A stretch of 59,750 nt of DNA from Caulobacteraceae bacterium (GTDB lineage: Bacteria > Pseudomonadota > Alphaproteobacteria > Caulobacterales > Caulobacteraceae). Within the stretch, counting starts at the first letter, position 1. The number at the start of each line of letters is the position of its first letter. Below the pieces are notes generated by a model. It saw only the letters and a program-made list of their open reading frames with translations, did not search any database and was not told the origin of the DNA. This document shows positions 8,118-15,150 of this stretch, piece after piece. The position numbers were made by a program, and so were the translations under genes. Location of the stretch: the NCBI GenBank assembly GCA_019746095.1, contig JAIESL010000069.1, positions 1 through 59,750 of the forward strand. Reading direction: 5' to 3'.

Positions 8118-9223
8118 GCCGCCTCTCCCCGTTTGTTGATGGTCCACCAGTCGACACCGTCCGCATCGCGGACCCGGCTGACCCGGCCGCGACGCAGCAG
8201 ATAGTTCAGATGCGCGATCGCCTCACCCGTGGCCATCCCCCGCACCCCGTCCCCGACCTCGCGCGCGAACAGGGCCCCGAACACATCGACCGCCCGTTTG
8301 GGCGTCTTCAGGGTCTTCTCCAGTCGCTTCAGCGACACCTTATGACCCCGGATGAGCGCGTCCAACCGCGTATGGACGCCGTGGAACGGCTCGCCATGCG
8401 AGGGCAGGATCAGGCCGTCGTGGGGCAGGATTCCCTTCATCCGTTCCAGCGAGTCCAGCCAGTCTCCGAGCGGGTCGGCATCGGGTTCGGTCGGCCAGAC
8501 CGATACATTCGACGATATCCGCGGCAGGATCTGGTCCCCACCCAGGACCACGCCGTCAGACTCGCGCCACAGGCAGGCGTGCTCCGGACTGTGGCCTTCG
8601 CCGATCACCACCCGCCAGTCCTGGCCGCCGATGCCCAGCCGGTCCCCTTCGCGCATGCGCACATAGCCCGTTGGCATGGGCGAAACGGCGCGTCCGAACT
8701 GCCCGAACTCCCGCCGGTAGGTCTCGACCTGCCCCTCGTCCCAGCCGGCGGCACGATAGTGGACCGCCCCGGCCTCCGGTGCCGGCTGCCCGGTATCGGC
8801 CAGCAGCATGCGCGCCGTGACATATTCCACCCGCGTCATCACCAGCGGTGCGCCCGTCCGCTCGCACAGCCAGCCGGCCAGGCCGATATGATCGGGGTGC
8901 ATGTGGGTGCAGATCACCCGCGTGACCGGCTTGCCGCCCAGCGGCCCCGCCAGCAGGGCCTCCCAGCGGTCGCGCGAATCCGGAATGTTCAGCCCGGTGT
9001 CGACCAGGACCCAACCGTCGCCGTCCTCGACCGCATAGACATTGATGTGGTTCAGGACCATCGGCATCGACAGCCGCATCCACAGCACGCCCGGCGCGAC
9101 CTGGATTGCCTCTCCAAACCCGGGGGGAACCGGGTGCGGATAGGTCAGCCCGCGCCCGCCATGCGCCGCCTGGGCGATTTCCGTCTGGATCGCGCCGTCC
9201 GCCAAGTCCGTCTCCAATTGCAA
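8114..9223 (-). CDS. MBL-fold metallo-hydrolase
   Basis: A ~369-residue metallo-beta-lactamase-fold hydrolase with the metal motif ICTHMHPDHIGLAGWL (HxHxDH). Also present are later ligand regions GEGHSPEHACLW and VLGGDQILPRI, and the C-terminal LPSHGEPFHGV with a winged-helix-like tail (FAREVGDGVRGMATGEAIAH). This is the LACTB2/glyoxalase II-like branch used for thioester or nuclease chemistry; the substrate is unknown. The start is uncertain: TTG at 9223 gives a normal family N-terminus (LQLETDLADG), while GTG at 9307 adds an Arg-rich stretch that does not look like protein. It heads the minus-strand operon running to cca and overlaps the isomerase gene by ATGA. Confidence 0.84.
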   Translation of the reverse strand: MQLETDLADGAIQTEIAQAAHGGRGLTYPHPVPPGFGEAIQVAPGVLWMRLSMPMVLNHINVYAVEDGDGWVLVDTGLNIPDSRDRWEALLAGPLGGKPVTRVICTHMHPDHIGLAGWLCERTGAPLVMTRVEYVTARMLLADTGQPAPEAGAVHYRAAGWDEGQVETYRREFGQFGRAVSPMPTGYVRMREGDRLGIGGQDWRVVIGEGHSPEHACLWRESDGVVLGGDQILPRISSNVSVWPTEPDADPLGDWLDSLERMKGILPHDGLILPSHGEPFHGVHTRLDALIRGHKVSLKRLEKTLKTPKRAVDVFGALFAREVGDGVRGMATGEAIAHLNYLLRRGRVSRVRDADGVDWWTINKRGEAA

Positions 9224-9358
9224 CGCATGCCCTTGATACGCCCAAGCGGCGGTCTCCGTCCAGCCGTGCGCGGCCGATCCGGGCCGTTGACGCCTTGACC
9301 CCGCCACATCGCACCGCCAAGGGGTTAGGCCAAAGGTTTTCCTGCCCGGAGTTTTCTC

Positions 9359-10357
9359 GTGTTCTCAAGAAATCTGCTCGCACTGGTGGGTGGCGCAGTC
9401 GCCCTCGCCCTGGTCTCCACCCAACCGGCCTTTGCCCAGGATGCCGACAGTGTCGGTGGCGGCGGCGTCCGCACGGAGTCCGACCGGGCCTCCGGCACGA
9501 TCCGCGGCGAGAGCGTTCTGCCCGGTCGCGTCGGCGGTGGTCGTCGGGGCCAGGCCCAGGAAAACCGCGCGACCCGCAACCGCGCTGCGCCGCCCGCTCC
9601 GCCGACCCCCGAGCAGATTCTCGCCGAGGCCCAGGCGCTCGTCACCGCCTCCGCGTCGACCTGTTCCGTGACCGAAGCCATCCAGCCCGGCGTCGATCCC
9701 GAGCAGCGGAAGATCTACGAAGCCGCCTGCGCCGAGGGCCCCGGCCTTATCCTGATCGCTGCAACCCCGCCCCAGGCCTTCGACTGCCTCGAGCTGGCCG
9801 GCACGGCCGCGACCGCCCGCCTGCGGGATCCCGCCGCCGACGTCGGCCAGCAGTGCCTGCTGCCCGCCAACCAGAACGGCCTGACCGTGATCGGTGGCTG
9901 GGCCCGCACGGCCGGCGTCAGCTGCACGGTCGACGAGGCAATCGCCATCGGCAAGAGCGACGAGGACAACATCGTCTATGAGGTCGGATGCGCCGGCGTC
10001 GACGGCTACTGGCTCGAAAAGGTCGGCACCGGCTGGAAGCTCCAGGACTGCCTGCAGATCGCGTCCGTCGGCGGAACCTGCCGCTTCACCACCGCCCAGG
10101 AACAGGCCGACGGCTTCGAGCCCAAACTGGCCGGCACCGACGCCGCCGCCTGCGACGTCACCCAGGTCCGCCTGATGGGCCAGAACGCCAACGGCCGCTT
10201 CTATGAAGCCAAATGCGCCGCCGAGGGCGAAGGCTATATCGCCCGTATCAACGCCGAGGGCGTGACCCAGCAGATCTATCCCTGCGCCACCGCCCAGCGC
10301 ATCGGCGGCGGTTGCCGGTTCACCCCGGCCCCCGCGGCCCCGGCCCCGACCGAGTAA
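9359..10357 (+). CDS. Secreted protein with three related four-Cys modules
   Basis: A 332-residue exported protein I cannot assign to a named family. GTG start with GGAG 7 nt upstream; signal peptide of 26 residues ending QPAFA before QDADS. Residues ~27-100 are a Gly/Arg/Pro-rich linker. Three modules follow, starting near Cys102, Cys189 and Cys265. Each has Cys, ~21 residues containing a (V/I/F)YE motif (IYEAAC, VYEVGC, FYEAKC), Cys, 18-22 residues, Cys, then 9-22 residues and a fourth Cys. Modules 2 and 3 end GGTCRFT and GGGCRFT. The even Cys count suggests two disulphides per module in the periplasm or outside. A strong terminator follows directly, so it is probably a single-gene unit. 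Confidence 0.8.
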   Translation: MFSRNLLALVGGAVALALVSTQPAFAQDADSVGGGGVRTESDRASGTIRGESVLPGRVGGGRRGQAQENRATRNRAAPPAPPTPEQILAEAQALVTASASTCSVTEAIQPGVDPEQRKIYEAACAEGPGLILIAATPPQAFDCLELAGTAATARLRDPAADVGQQCLLPANQNGLTVIGGWARTAGVSCTVDEAIAIGKSDEDNIVYEVGCAGVDGYWLEKVGTGWKLQDCLQIASVGGTCRFTTAQEQADGFEPKLAGTDAAACDVTQVRLMGQNANGRFYEAKCAAEGEGYIARINAEGVTQQIYPCATAQRIGGGCRFTPAPAAPAPTE

Positions 10358-10386
10358 CCGGCCGGACCCGCCATCGAAGACGACGA

Positions 10387-10415
10387 CGCCCCGGGGTTCG
10401 CTCCGGGGCGTTTTT
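10387..10415 (+). terminator. Intrinsic terminator after the three-module secreted protein gene
   Basis: Perfect 8-bp GC stem CGCCCCGG / CCGGGGCG with an 8-nt loop, followed directly by TTTTT at 10411-10415. Textbook rho-independent terminator, 30 nt after the stop at 10357. Confidence 0.9.
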
Positions 10416-10469
10416 CGTCAGGGCGATCCCCGCTTCACAGACCGCCCCGACGCGCCTTAAGCAGGGCCT

Positions 10470-11267
10470 ATGCGTATCGCCACCTGGAACGTGAACTCGG
10501 TCAACGCCCGCCTGCCGACGGTGCTGGCCTGGCTGGAGGCGGCCCGGCCGGACGTGGTCGGCTTCCAGGAGATCAAATGCCTAGACGAGAAATTCCCGCG
10601 CGAGGCCTTTGAGTCGCTCGGCTACAATGTCGAGACCAACGGCCAGAAGACCTACAACGGCGTCGCCCTGCTCTCGAAATATCCGCTCAGCGACGTGCGC
10701 CGTGGCCTGCCCGGTGTCGACGCCTCGGGCTTCGAGGCGGAGTTCGAACAGGCCCGCTATATCGAGGCGGTGATCGAATGCCCCCGCCCGGTCCGGGTCG
10801 GCTGCCTCTACCTGCCCAACGGCAACCCGATCGGCACGGAAAAGTTCGCCTACAAGCTCGCCTGGATGGACCGGCTGCAGGCCCATGCGAAGGACCTGCT
10901 GCGGCAGGAAGAGGCCTTCACCCTCTGCGGCGACTACAACGTCATCCCGACCCCGGACGATGCGAAGAACCCGGCCGCCTGGGCCGGTGATGCCCTGTTC
11001 CAGCCCGAGAGCCGGGCCGCCTTCCGCGCCCTGACCCATCTCGGCCTGTCCGAGGCCGGAGCCCTGGGCAAGCAGCCGCCGGGAACCTTCACCTTCTGGG
11101 ACTATCAGGCCGGGGCCTGGCAGCGCGACCACGGCATCCGTATCGACTTCCACCTGCTCTCGCCCCAGGCCGCCGACCGCTTCGTCGGGGTCGAGACCCA
11201 TCGCGACGCCCGCGACATGGACAAGCCGTCCGACCATGTCCCGGTCGTCGTCGAGCTGGAGGACTGA
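10470..11267 (+). CDS. xthA: Exodeoxyribonuclease III
   Basis: A 265-residue AP endonuclease / 3'-5' exonuclease of base-excision repair. Family motifs: MRIATWNVNSVNARL, GFQEIKCLDEKFP (metal-binding Glu), YNGVALLSK, YLPNGNPIGTEKF, CGDYNVIPTPDD, RIDFHLLS and the terminal SDHVPVVVELED (Asp-His pair). Length is normal. Its stop is followed by a TTG-started membrane protein gene whose Shine-Dalgarno lies inside the end of xthA, so the two are probably cotranscribed. Confidence 0.95.
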   Translation: MRIATWNVNSVNARLPTVLAWLEAARPDVVGFQEIKCLDEKFPREAFESLGYNVETNGQKTYNGVALLSKYPLSDVRRGLPGVDASGFEAEFEQARYIEAVIECPRPVRVGCLYLPNGNPIGTEKFAYKLAWMDRLQAHAKDLLRQEEAFTLCGDYNVIPTPDDAKNPAAWAGDALFQPESRAAFRALTHLGLSEAGALGKQPPGTFTFWDYQAGAWQRDHGIRIDFHLLSPQAADRFVGVETHRDARDMDKPSDHVPVVVELED

Positions 11268-11269
11268 AC

Positions 11270-11785
11270 TTGGCCGATGTCCTCAGGGTCATACTGCTGG
11301 TCGCCCTTGCGGCCGCGGCCCTGACCACAGGGGCCCTGGTTCTGGCCTGGTGGATGGAGCCGATCCGCCGCATGCGCCGGGCCCTGCTGAAATCGCTCGG
11401 TGCCACGCCCGAGGCCGAGGCCCTGTCGCCCGCCGAGGGGCGCGCCGCCGGCCTCGACTTCGACGGTGCCCAGGTCGCCGTGCTCTGGAACCGCGGCGGC
11501 TCGGGCCTTGTCTATGCCTTCGAGGAGATCGAGGGCGGCGAGATCATCGTCGACGGCCATGTCGTCGCCCGCGTCCGTCGCGGCGAAGCCCGCAAGGCCC
11601 TCGACCTCATGGCCCCCGACGCCGAACAGGTGGTGCTGCGACTGATGTTCGCAGACGCCCGCCATCCCGAGTTCGAACTGGCCCTCTGGGACGCCACCCT
11701 GCCGGTCCAGACCGGCTCCCCCGGCGAAGCCCTGCGCCTGGGCCGCCGCTGGCTCTCCCATCTGGAAGCCTTGCTGAAAGGGTAG
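11270..11785 (+). CDS. Membrane-anchored protein of unknown function
   Basis: A 171-residue protein I do not recognise. The start is TTG at 11270, supported by GGAGGA 7 nt upstream at the end of xthA; no ATG gives a better N-terminus. Residues 5-27 (LRVILLVALAAAALTTGALV) form one membrane segment, then WWMEPIRRMRRALLKSLG is positively charged (cytoplasmic side). The soluble part has GLDFDGAQVAVLWNRGGSGL, VYAFEEIEGGEIIVDGHVVA and VVLRLMFADARHPEFELALW, reading like a compact alternating beta domain. Context with xthA hints at nothing specific. A perfect 13-bp hairpin follows its stop. Confidence 0.72.
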   Translation: MADVLRVILLVALAAAALTTGALVLAWWMEPIRRMRRALLKSLGATPEAEALSPAEGRAAGLDFDGAQVAVLWNRGGSGLVYAFEEIEGGEIIVDGHVVARVRRGEARKALDLMAPDAEQVVLRLMFADARHPEFELALWDATLPVQTGSPGEALRLGRRWLSHLEALLKG

Positions 11786-11787
11786 CG

Positions 11788-11816
11788 TCTCCTCCCCACG
11801 ATGTGGGGAGGAGACA
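11788..11816. repeat. 29-bp perfect palindromic hairpin
   Basis: Arms GTCTCCTCCCCAC (11788-11800) and GTGGGGAGGAGAC (11804-11816) pair perfectly around GAT, 3 nt after a stop codon. No U-tract on either side. It may be a bidirectional terminator or one unit of a dispersed intergenic palindrome family (CTCCTCCCC-type cores are common in this group, from general knowledge). Confidence 0.6.
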
Positions 11817-11892
11817 GCAGAGCCCTTCCTCCCCCGCCCCCGGCCCGCTAGAACCCCCCATCCCCCGTTCCCGAGTTCCCCGAGGAGCCCCC

Positions 11893-12798
11893 GTGGCCCG
11901 CCTGTTCGACGCCTACATCATCGCTGACTGGACCGCCGCCGAGGGCAAGAAGCTCGGCGATACGTCCCTGTGGCTCGGCGTGGCCAAACGCGACGTCCGT
12001 TTCCGCCTCTATTCCGAGACCCACAATGTCGCGACCCGGGCCGAGGGCGAGGCCCTGCTGGCTTCCCTTCTGGCCGAGCACCGCAAGCGCGGCGACCGGG
12101 TTCTGGTAGGCTTCGACTTCAATTTCGGCTTCCCCGCCGGCACGGCCGAGCGGCTGAAACTGACCGGCACGCCCTGGTCGGCGATGTGGAAATTCCTCGC
12201 CTCGAACGTGGTCGACAAACCCGACAACACCAACAACCGCTACCAGGTCGCGGCCAAGATCAACCGGCTGATGACCGACAACGCCTGGCCCATGTGGGGC
12301 GCTCCGGCCAATCAGGCCCAGCGCTGGCTGACCACCACCAAGCCGCCCGCCGGTTCGGGTGCCGATATCCCGGAATTCCGCGCGACGCAGGACGCGGTCC
12401 GCAAGGGCAAGCTGCAGCCCAAGTCGGTGTGGCAGATGCACGGCGCCGGTGCCGTCGGCGGCCAGACCCTGGTCGGCATCCCGGCCGTCCGCCGTCTGCT
12501 GGAGAAGCTCGGCCCCTCGGGCGCCGTCTGGCCCTTCGGCACCGGCTGGCGTGCCCTGGACGCTGCAGACGTCGAGCCGCTCTCGGCCCTCGTCGTCGAG
12601 GTCTACCCCTCCATATTCGACGCCAAGCCGAACGAAGGCGAGTTCAAGGATCAGGCCCAGGTCCGCGTCACCGCCGAACATTTCGCCGCCCTCGACGAGG
12701 CCGGAACCCTGTCGGCCGCCTTCGCCCCGCCCAAGGGTGCGGACGAGGCCCTGATCGCCCGGGTCGAGCAGGAAGAGGGCTGGATACTGGGGGCCTGA
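11893..12798 (+). CDS. Conserved protein, DUF429-like (possible RNase H-like fold)
   Basis: A 301-residue cytoplasmic protein. GTG start at 11893 with GAGGAG upstream; the longer frame that begins inside xthA is spurious. The opening FDAYIIADWTAAEGKK and the later RVLVGFDFNFGFPAGTAE resemble the two acidic strands of DUF429-type RNase H-like proteins (D-x-x-W early, GID/GFD-aPLG-P later). Other conserved-looking parts are KPDNTNNRYQVAAKINRL, MWGAPANQAQRWLTTTKPP, SVWQMHGAGAVGGQTLVGIP and LVVEVYPSIF. Relatives are sometimes annotated as cobalamin or molybdopterin related; I see no support for that here. No signal peptide or membrane segment. Confidence 0.72.
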   Translation: MARLFDAYIIADWTAAEGKKLGDTSLWLGVAKRDVRFRLYSETHNVATRAEGEALLASLLAEHRKRGDRVLVGFDFNFGFPAGTAERLKLTGTPWSAMWKFLASNVVDKPDNTNNRYQVAAKINRLMTDNAWPMWGAPANQAQRWLTTTKPPAGSGADIPEFRATQDAVRKGKLQPKSVWQMHGAGAVGGQTLVGIPAVRRLLEKLGPSGAVWPFGTGWRALDAADVEPLSALVVEVYPSIFDAKPNEGEFKDQAQVRVTAEHFAALDEAGTLSAAFAPPKGADEALIARVEQEEGWILGA

Positions 12799-12816
12799 CC
12801 GGGTTAGGCTCTGGTC

Positions 12817-13620
12817 ATGCGCGCCGCTATCCCAAGCTTTCTCGTGGCCTTCGGTCTGCTGACGGGCTGTGCAACCAGCGCGCCGTTTTCCACATCGACG
12901 GCACCCGAGGACAGAACCGGCGCGTGCGAACAGCGAACGTCCGAGGTTTTCGCCATTACGGGCGAGATCGACGCCGAGCTTGCGCGATGCGTTCGCGAAA
13001 GCTTCGCCGAAAGCACCCGCATATTGGTGCTGAACTCTGAAGGCGGCAGCATAGAAGCGGCCCTGGACATCGCCGCAGTGCTGCAGGGCCGTAACCTCAC
13101 CATGCGGGTAGAAGACGAGTGCAACTCGTCCTGCGCCAACTATTTCCTGCCATTGGCCAGACGCATCGAGATTGGGCCCGAGGCGATGGTGCTCCTGCAC
13201 GGCAGCATCGATCCATGGACCATTGACCGCATGCGCTCCAACAAGCCGGCGTTCATGGCCATGCAGGCCCGCAACGGGCGCAGCCCGGAACAGGCCGAAA
13301 CGGACTTCGCCGGCCTGATATCGAAGTCTGAGGCCCTTGCGACCCGACAGGCGGAGTTCGCCCGGGATCACGCTGTGGCTCCCGGCTGGATGCTTTTCAG
13401 AATGCCGGGTTCGGACGACATCCCGGGACTGGTCAACCATCCGACCGACGTCAAGGCCATCCTTGTCGAGGAGCGGATGATGCGGTCGTGCCTGCCGAAC
13501 GTCGAGATCGCACCCTATCAGCAGGCGCTTGAGAGGCACTGGACCCAGTCATTCCGGCGGCTCGGCCTGCTCTGGGAGCGGATAGGACCCAGCGGTCGGA
13601 CAGTCTGCGCGCCGTCATGA
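12817..13620 (+). CDS. Lipoprotein with a ClpP/crotonase-fold (COG3904-like) domain
   Basis: A 267-residue predicted lipoprotein: signal sequence with lipobox LLTGC (Cys ~18). The body follows the ClpP-like pattern of periplasmic COG3904 proteins: SEVFAITGEIDAELARCVRE, VLNSEGGSIEAALDIAAVL (SxGG loop), then VEDECNSSCANYFLPLA with Ser in the nucleophile position, and MVLLHGSIDP with a His. These match a Ser-protease-like fold, although catalysis is unproven. The C-terminal third is helical with four or five Cys overall. Base composition is slightly less GC-rich than neighbours. It starts 18 nt after the DUF429-like gene, so the two may share a transcript. Confidence 0.75.
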   Translation: MRAAIPSFLVAFGLLTGCATSAPFSTSTAPEDRTGACEQRTSEVFAITGEIDAELARCVRESFAESTRILVLNSEGGSIEAALDIAAVLQGRNLTMRVEDECNSSCANYFLPLARRIEIGPEAMVLLHGSIDPWTIDRMRSNKPAFMAMQARNGRSPEQAETDFAGLISKSEALATRQAEFARDHAVAPGWMLFRMPGSDDIPGLVNHPTDVKAILVEERMMRSCLPNVEIAPYQQALERHWTQSFRRLGLLWERIGPSGRTVCAPS

Positions 13621-13678
13621 CCCGGGCGAAGGCCGCGACCTTCATCCCCGCGTCACCGCCCGCCCCTATCCCCGGGGC

Positions 13679-14665
13679 ATGATCCGGCTCATTCTGCTCA
13701 CCGTCGCCCTCCTCACCGCGAGCCCCGTGCTGGCCCACCCCCTGATCATCGCCCACCGCGGGGCCTCGGGCGAACGCCCGGAACACACCCGCGCAGCCTA
13801 TGACCTCGCCATCCGGCAGGGGGCCGACGTCATCGAGCCCGATCTGGTGATGAGCCGCGACGGCGTTCTGATCGTACGCCACGAGAACGGGATCGGCGGC
13901 ACCACCGACGTCGCCGACCGTCCCGAATTCGCCGCCCGCCGCGCCACCAAAACCATCGACGGCGAGACCCTGACCGGCTGGTTCACCGAGGACTTCACCC
14001 TCGCCGAGCTGAAGACCCTGCGCGCGCGCGAACGCCTGCCTGACCTCCGTCCCGCCAACACCGCCTTCGACGGACAGGAGCCGATCCTGACCTTCGACGA
14101 GGTGCTGGACATCGCCGCCGCCGCGGGCGTCGGCATCGCCCCCGAGCTGAAACACCCGAGCTATTTCGCCGCCCTCGGCCTGCCGATGGAGGATGCCTTC
14201 GTCGCCGTGCTGGAACGGCGCGGCCTGACGGGGGCGGACGCCCCTGTCATCGTCCAGTGTTTCGAGGTCGGCCCCCTGCAACGCCTGCGCGCCCGCGTTG
14301 CGACGCCGCTGCTGCAACTGGTCGCCTCCGGCGGCGGCCCGGCCGACCGACCGGACCTCACTTACACCGCCATGACCACGCCGCAGGGGCTCGCCGACAT
14401 CGCCGCCTACGCCGGCTGGATCGGCACCGACACGGCCCTGATCGAGCCGACCCGCGGCACCCCGACCACCCTGATCACCGACGCCCACACGGCAGGTCTC
14501 AAGGTCGCCGCCTGGACCTTCCGCGCCGAAAACGCCTTCCTGCCCGAGGCCGACCGGCTCGGCACCGACCCCGCCGCGCACGGCCGGCTGCGGGAACGGC
14601 TGGCACGGTTCGCGGCCTACGGGCTGGATGCGGCCTTCATGGACCAGCCGGTTCTGGGCCGCTGA
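13679..14665 (+). CDS. Glycerophosphodiester phosphodiesterase (periplasmic GlpQ type)
   Basis: A 328-residue exported enzyme hydrolysing glycerophosphodiesters to glycerol-3-phosphate and an alcohol. Signal peptide MIRLILLTVALLTASPVLA. The GDPD core follows at once: LIIAHRGASGERPEHTRAAY (catalytic His-Arg), GADVIEPDLVMSRDGVLIVR with the Glu-Asp metal site, then HENGIGGTTDV (second His). Later landmarks are PILTFDEVLDIA, GIAPELKHP, VIVQCFE and KVAAWTFRAENAF. This is the longer GlpQ class with inserts between strands rather than the short UgpQ class. It stands alone before a 290-nt spacer and a palindromic repeat. Confidence 0.92.
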   Translation: MIRLILLTVALLTASPVLAHPLIIAHRGASGERPEHTRAAYDLAIRQGADVIEPDLVMSRDGVLIVRHENGIGGTTDVADRPEFAARRATKTIDGETLTGWFTEDFTLAELKTLRARERLPDLRPANTAFDGQEPILTFDEVLDIAAAAGVGIAPELKHPSYFAALGLPMEDAFVAVLERRGLTGADAPVIVQCFEVGPLQRLRARVATPLLQLVASGGGPADRPDLTYTAMTTPQGLADIAAYAGWIGTDTALIEPTRGTPTTLITDAHTAGLKVAAWTFRAENAFLPEADRLGTDPAAHGRLRERLARFAAYGLDAAFMDQPVLGR

Positions 14666-14955
14666 GGACTTCCTTCCCGCCCCCGATCCTCCCTACCCTT
14701 CCGACCCCCGAAGCTTCCTTCCCGCCCCAGCGCGAAATTTTTCTTCTCAGCGCAGGCCGGCACCCCCGTAAAATTGACCCCGGCGCCCCCCGGACCGCCG
14801 CCGGTCTTTGACAATCCACGGAACCGCGACCGCCCCAGGCGCGGTGTAACCCACAGGCCAACTACGCCTGATCCACGCCCGCGCAGGGTCGAGAAGGCAG
14901 CTTTTCGGCATTTTTTGCAGGGGAGCTTCAGCGGACCCCGCTCCCCACCCGCTTT
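14666..14955. other. Gene-free spacer between GDPD gene and palindromic repeat
   Basis: No convincing gene on either strand. The stretch mixes C-rich tracts with unusually AT-rich patches for this window (AAATTTTTCTTCTC near 14745, CATTTTTTGCAG near 14911). A short minus-strand frame is Arg/Gly-rich and lacks a ribosome site. It could be decayed sequence. I cannot identify a tRNA or known RNA in it. Confidence 0.5.
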
Positions 14956-15130
14956 CGTCATTCCGGGCGAGCCTTGGCGAGACCCGGAACCCAGCGGCGC
15001 GCGCGAGCGCGAACCTGTCGGGAGCGCAATGAGAGAGCGGAAGCCACCATCGCCGGTGTTTCGCCGCCGTCGCGGCGCCGCTGGGTTCCGGGTCTTCGAG
15101 CCGCTTCGCGTCTCTTCGCCCGGAATGACG
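14956..15130. repeat. Long palindromic dispersed repeat, copy 1
   Basis: A ~175-bp element bounded by inverted ends CGTCATTCCGGGCGA / TCGCCCGGAATGACG. An inner pair GACCCGGAACCCAGCGGCGC / GCGCCGCTGGGTTCCGGGTC follows, and the centre contains CGCGAACCTGTCGGGAGCG. Copy 2 lies at 18985-19165 with the same ends and core but a different variable segment. It codes for nothing obvious. The architecture is that of a MITE/REP-like element able to fold into one long cruciform or RNA hairpin. Confidence 0.85.
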
Positions 15131-15150
15131 ATAGCGGTTGGGCCGGAGCC

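Noticed and set aside
11848..13539. 563-codon minus-strand frame over the DUF429-like and ClpP-like genes
   Set aside because: Antisense shadow; the plus-strand genes have starts, ribosome sites, signal sequence and recognisable motifs.
14617..14961. Minus-strand frame in the 14.7-15.0 kb spacer
   Set aside because: Gly/Arg-rich composition, no ribosome site, no motif; overlaps the end of the GDPD gene.
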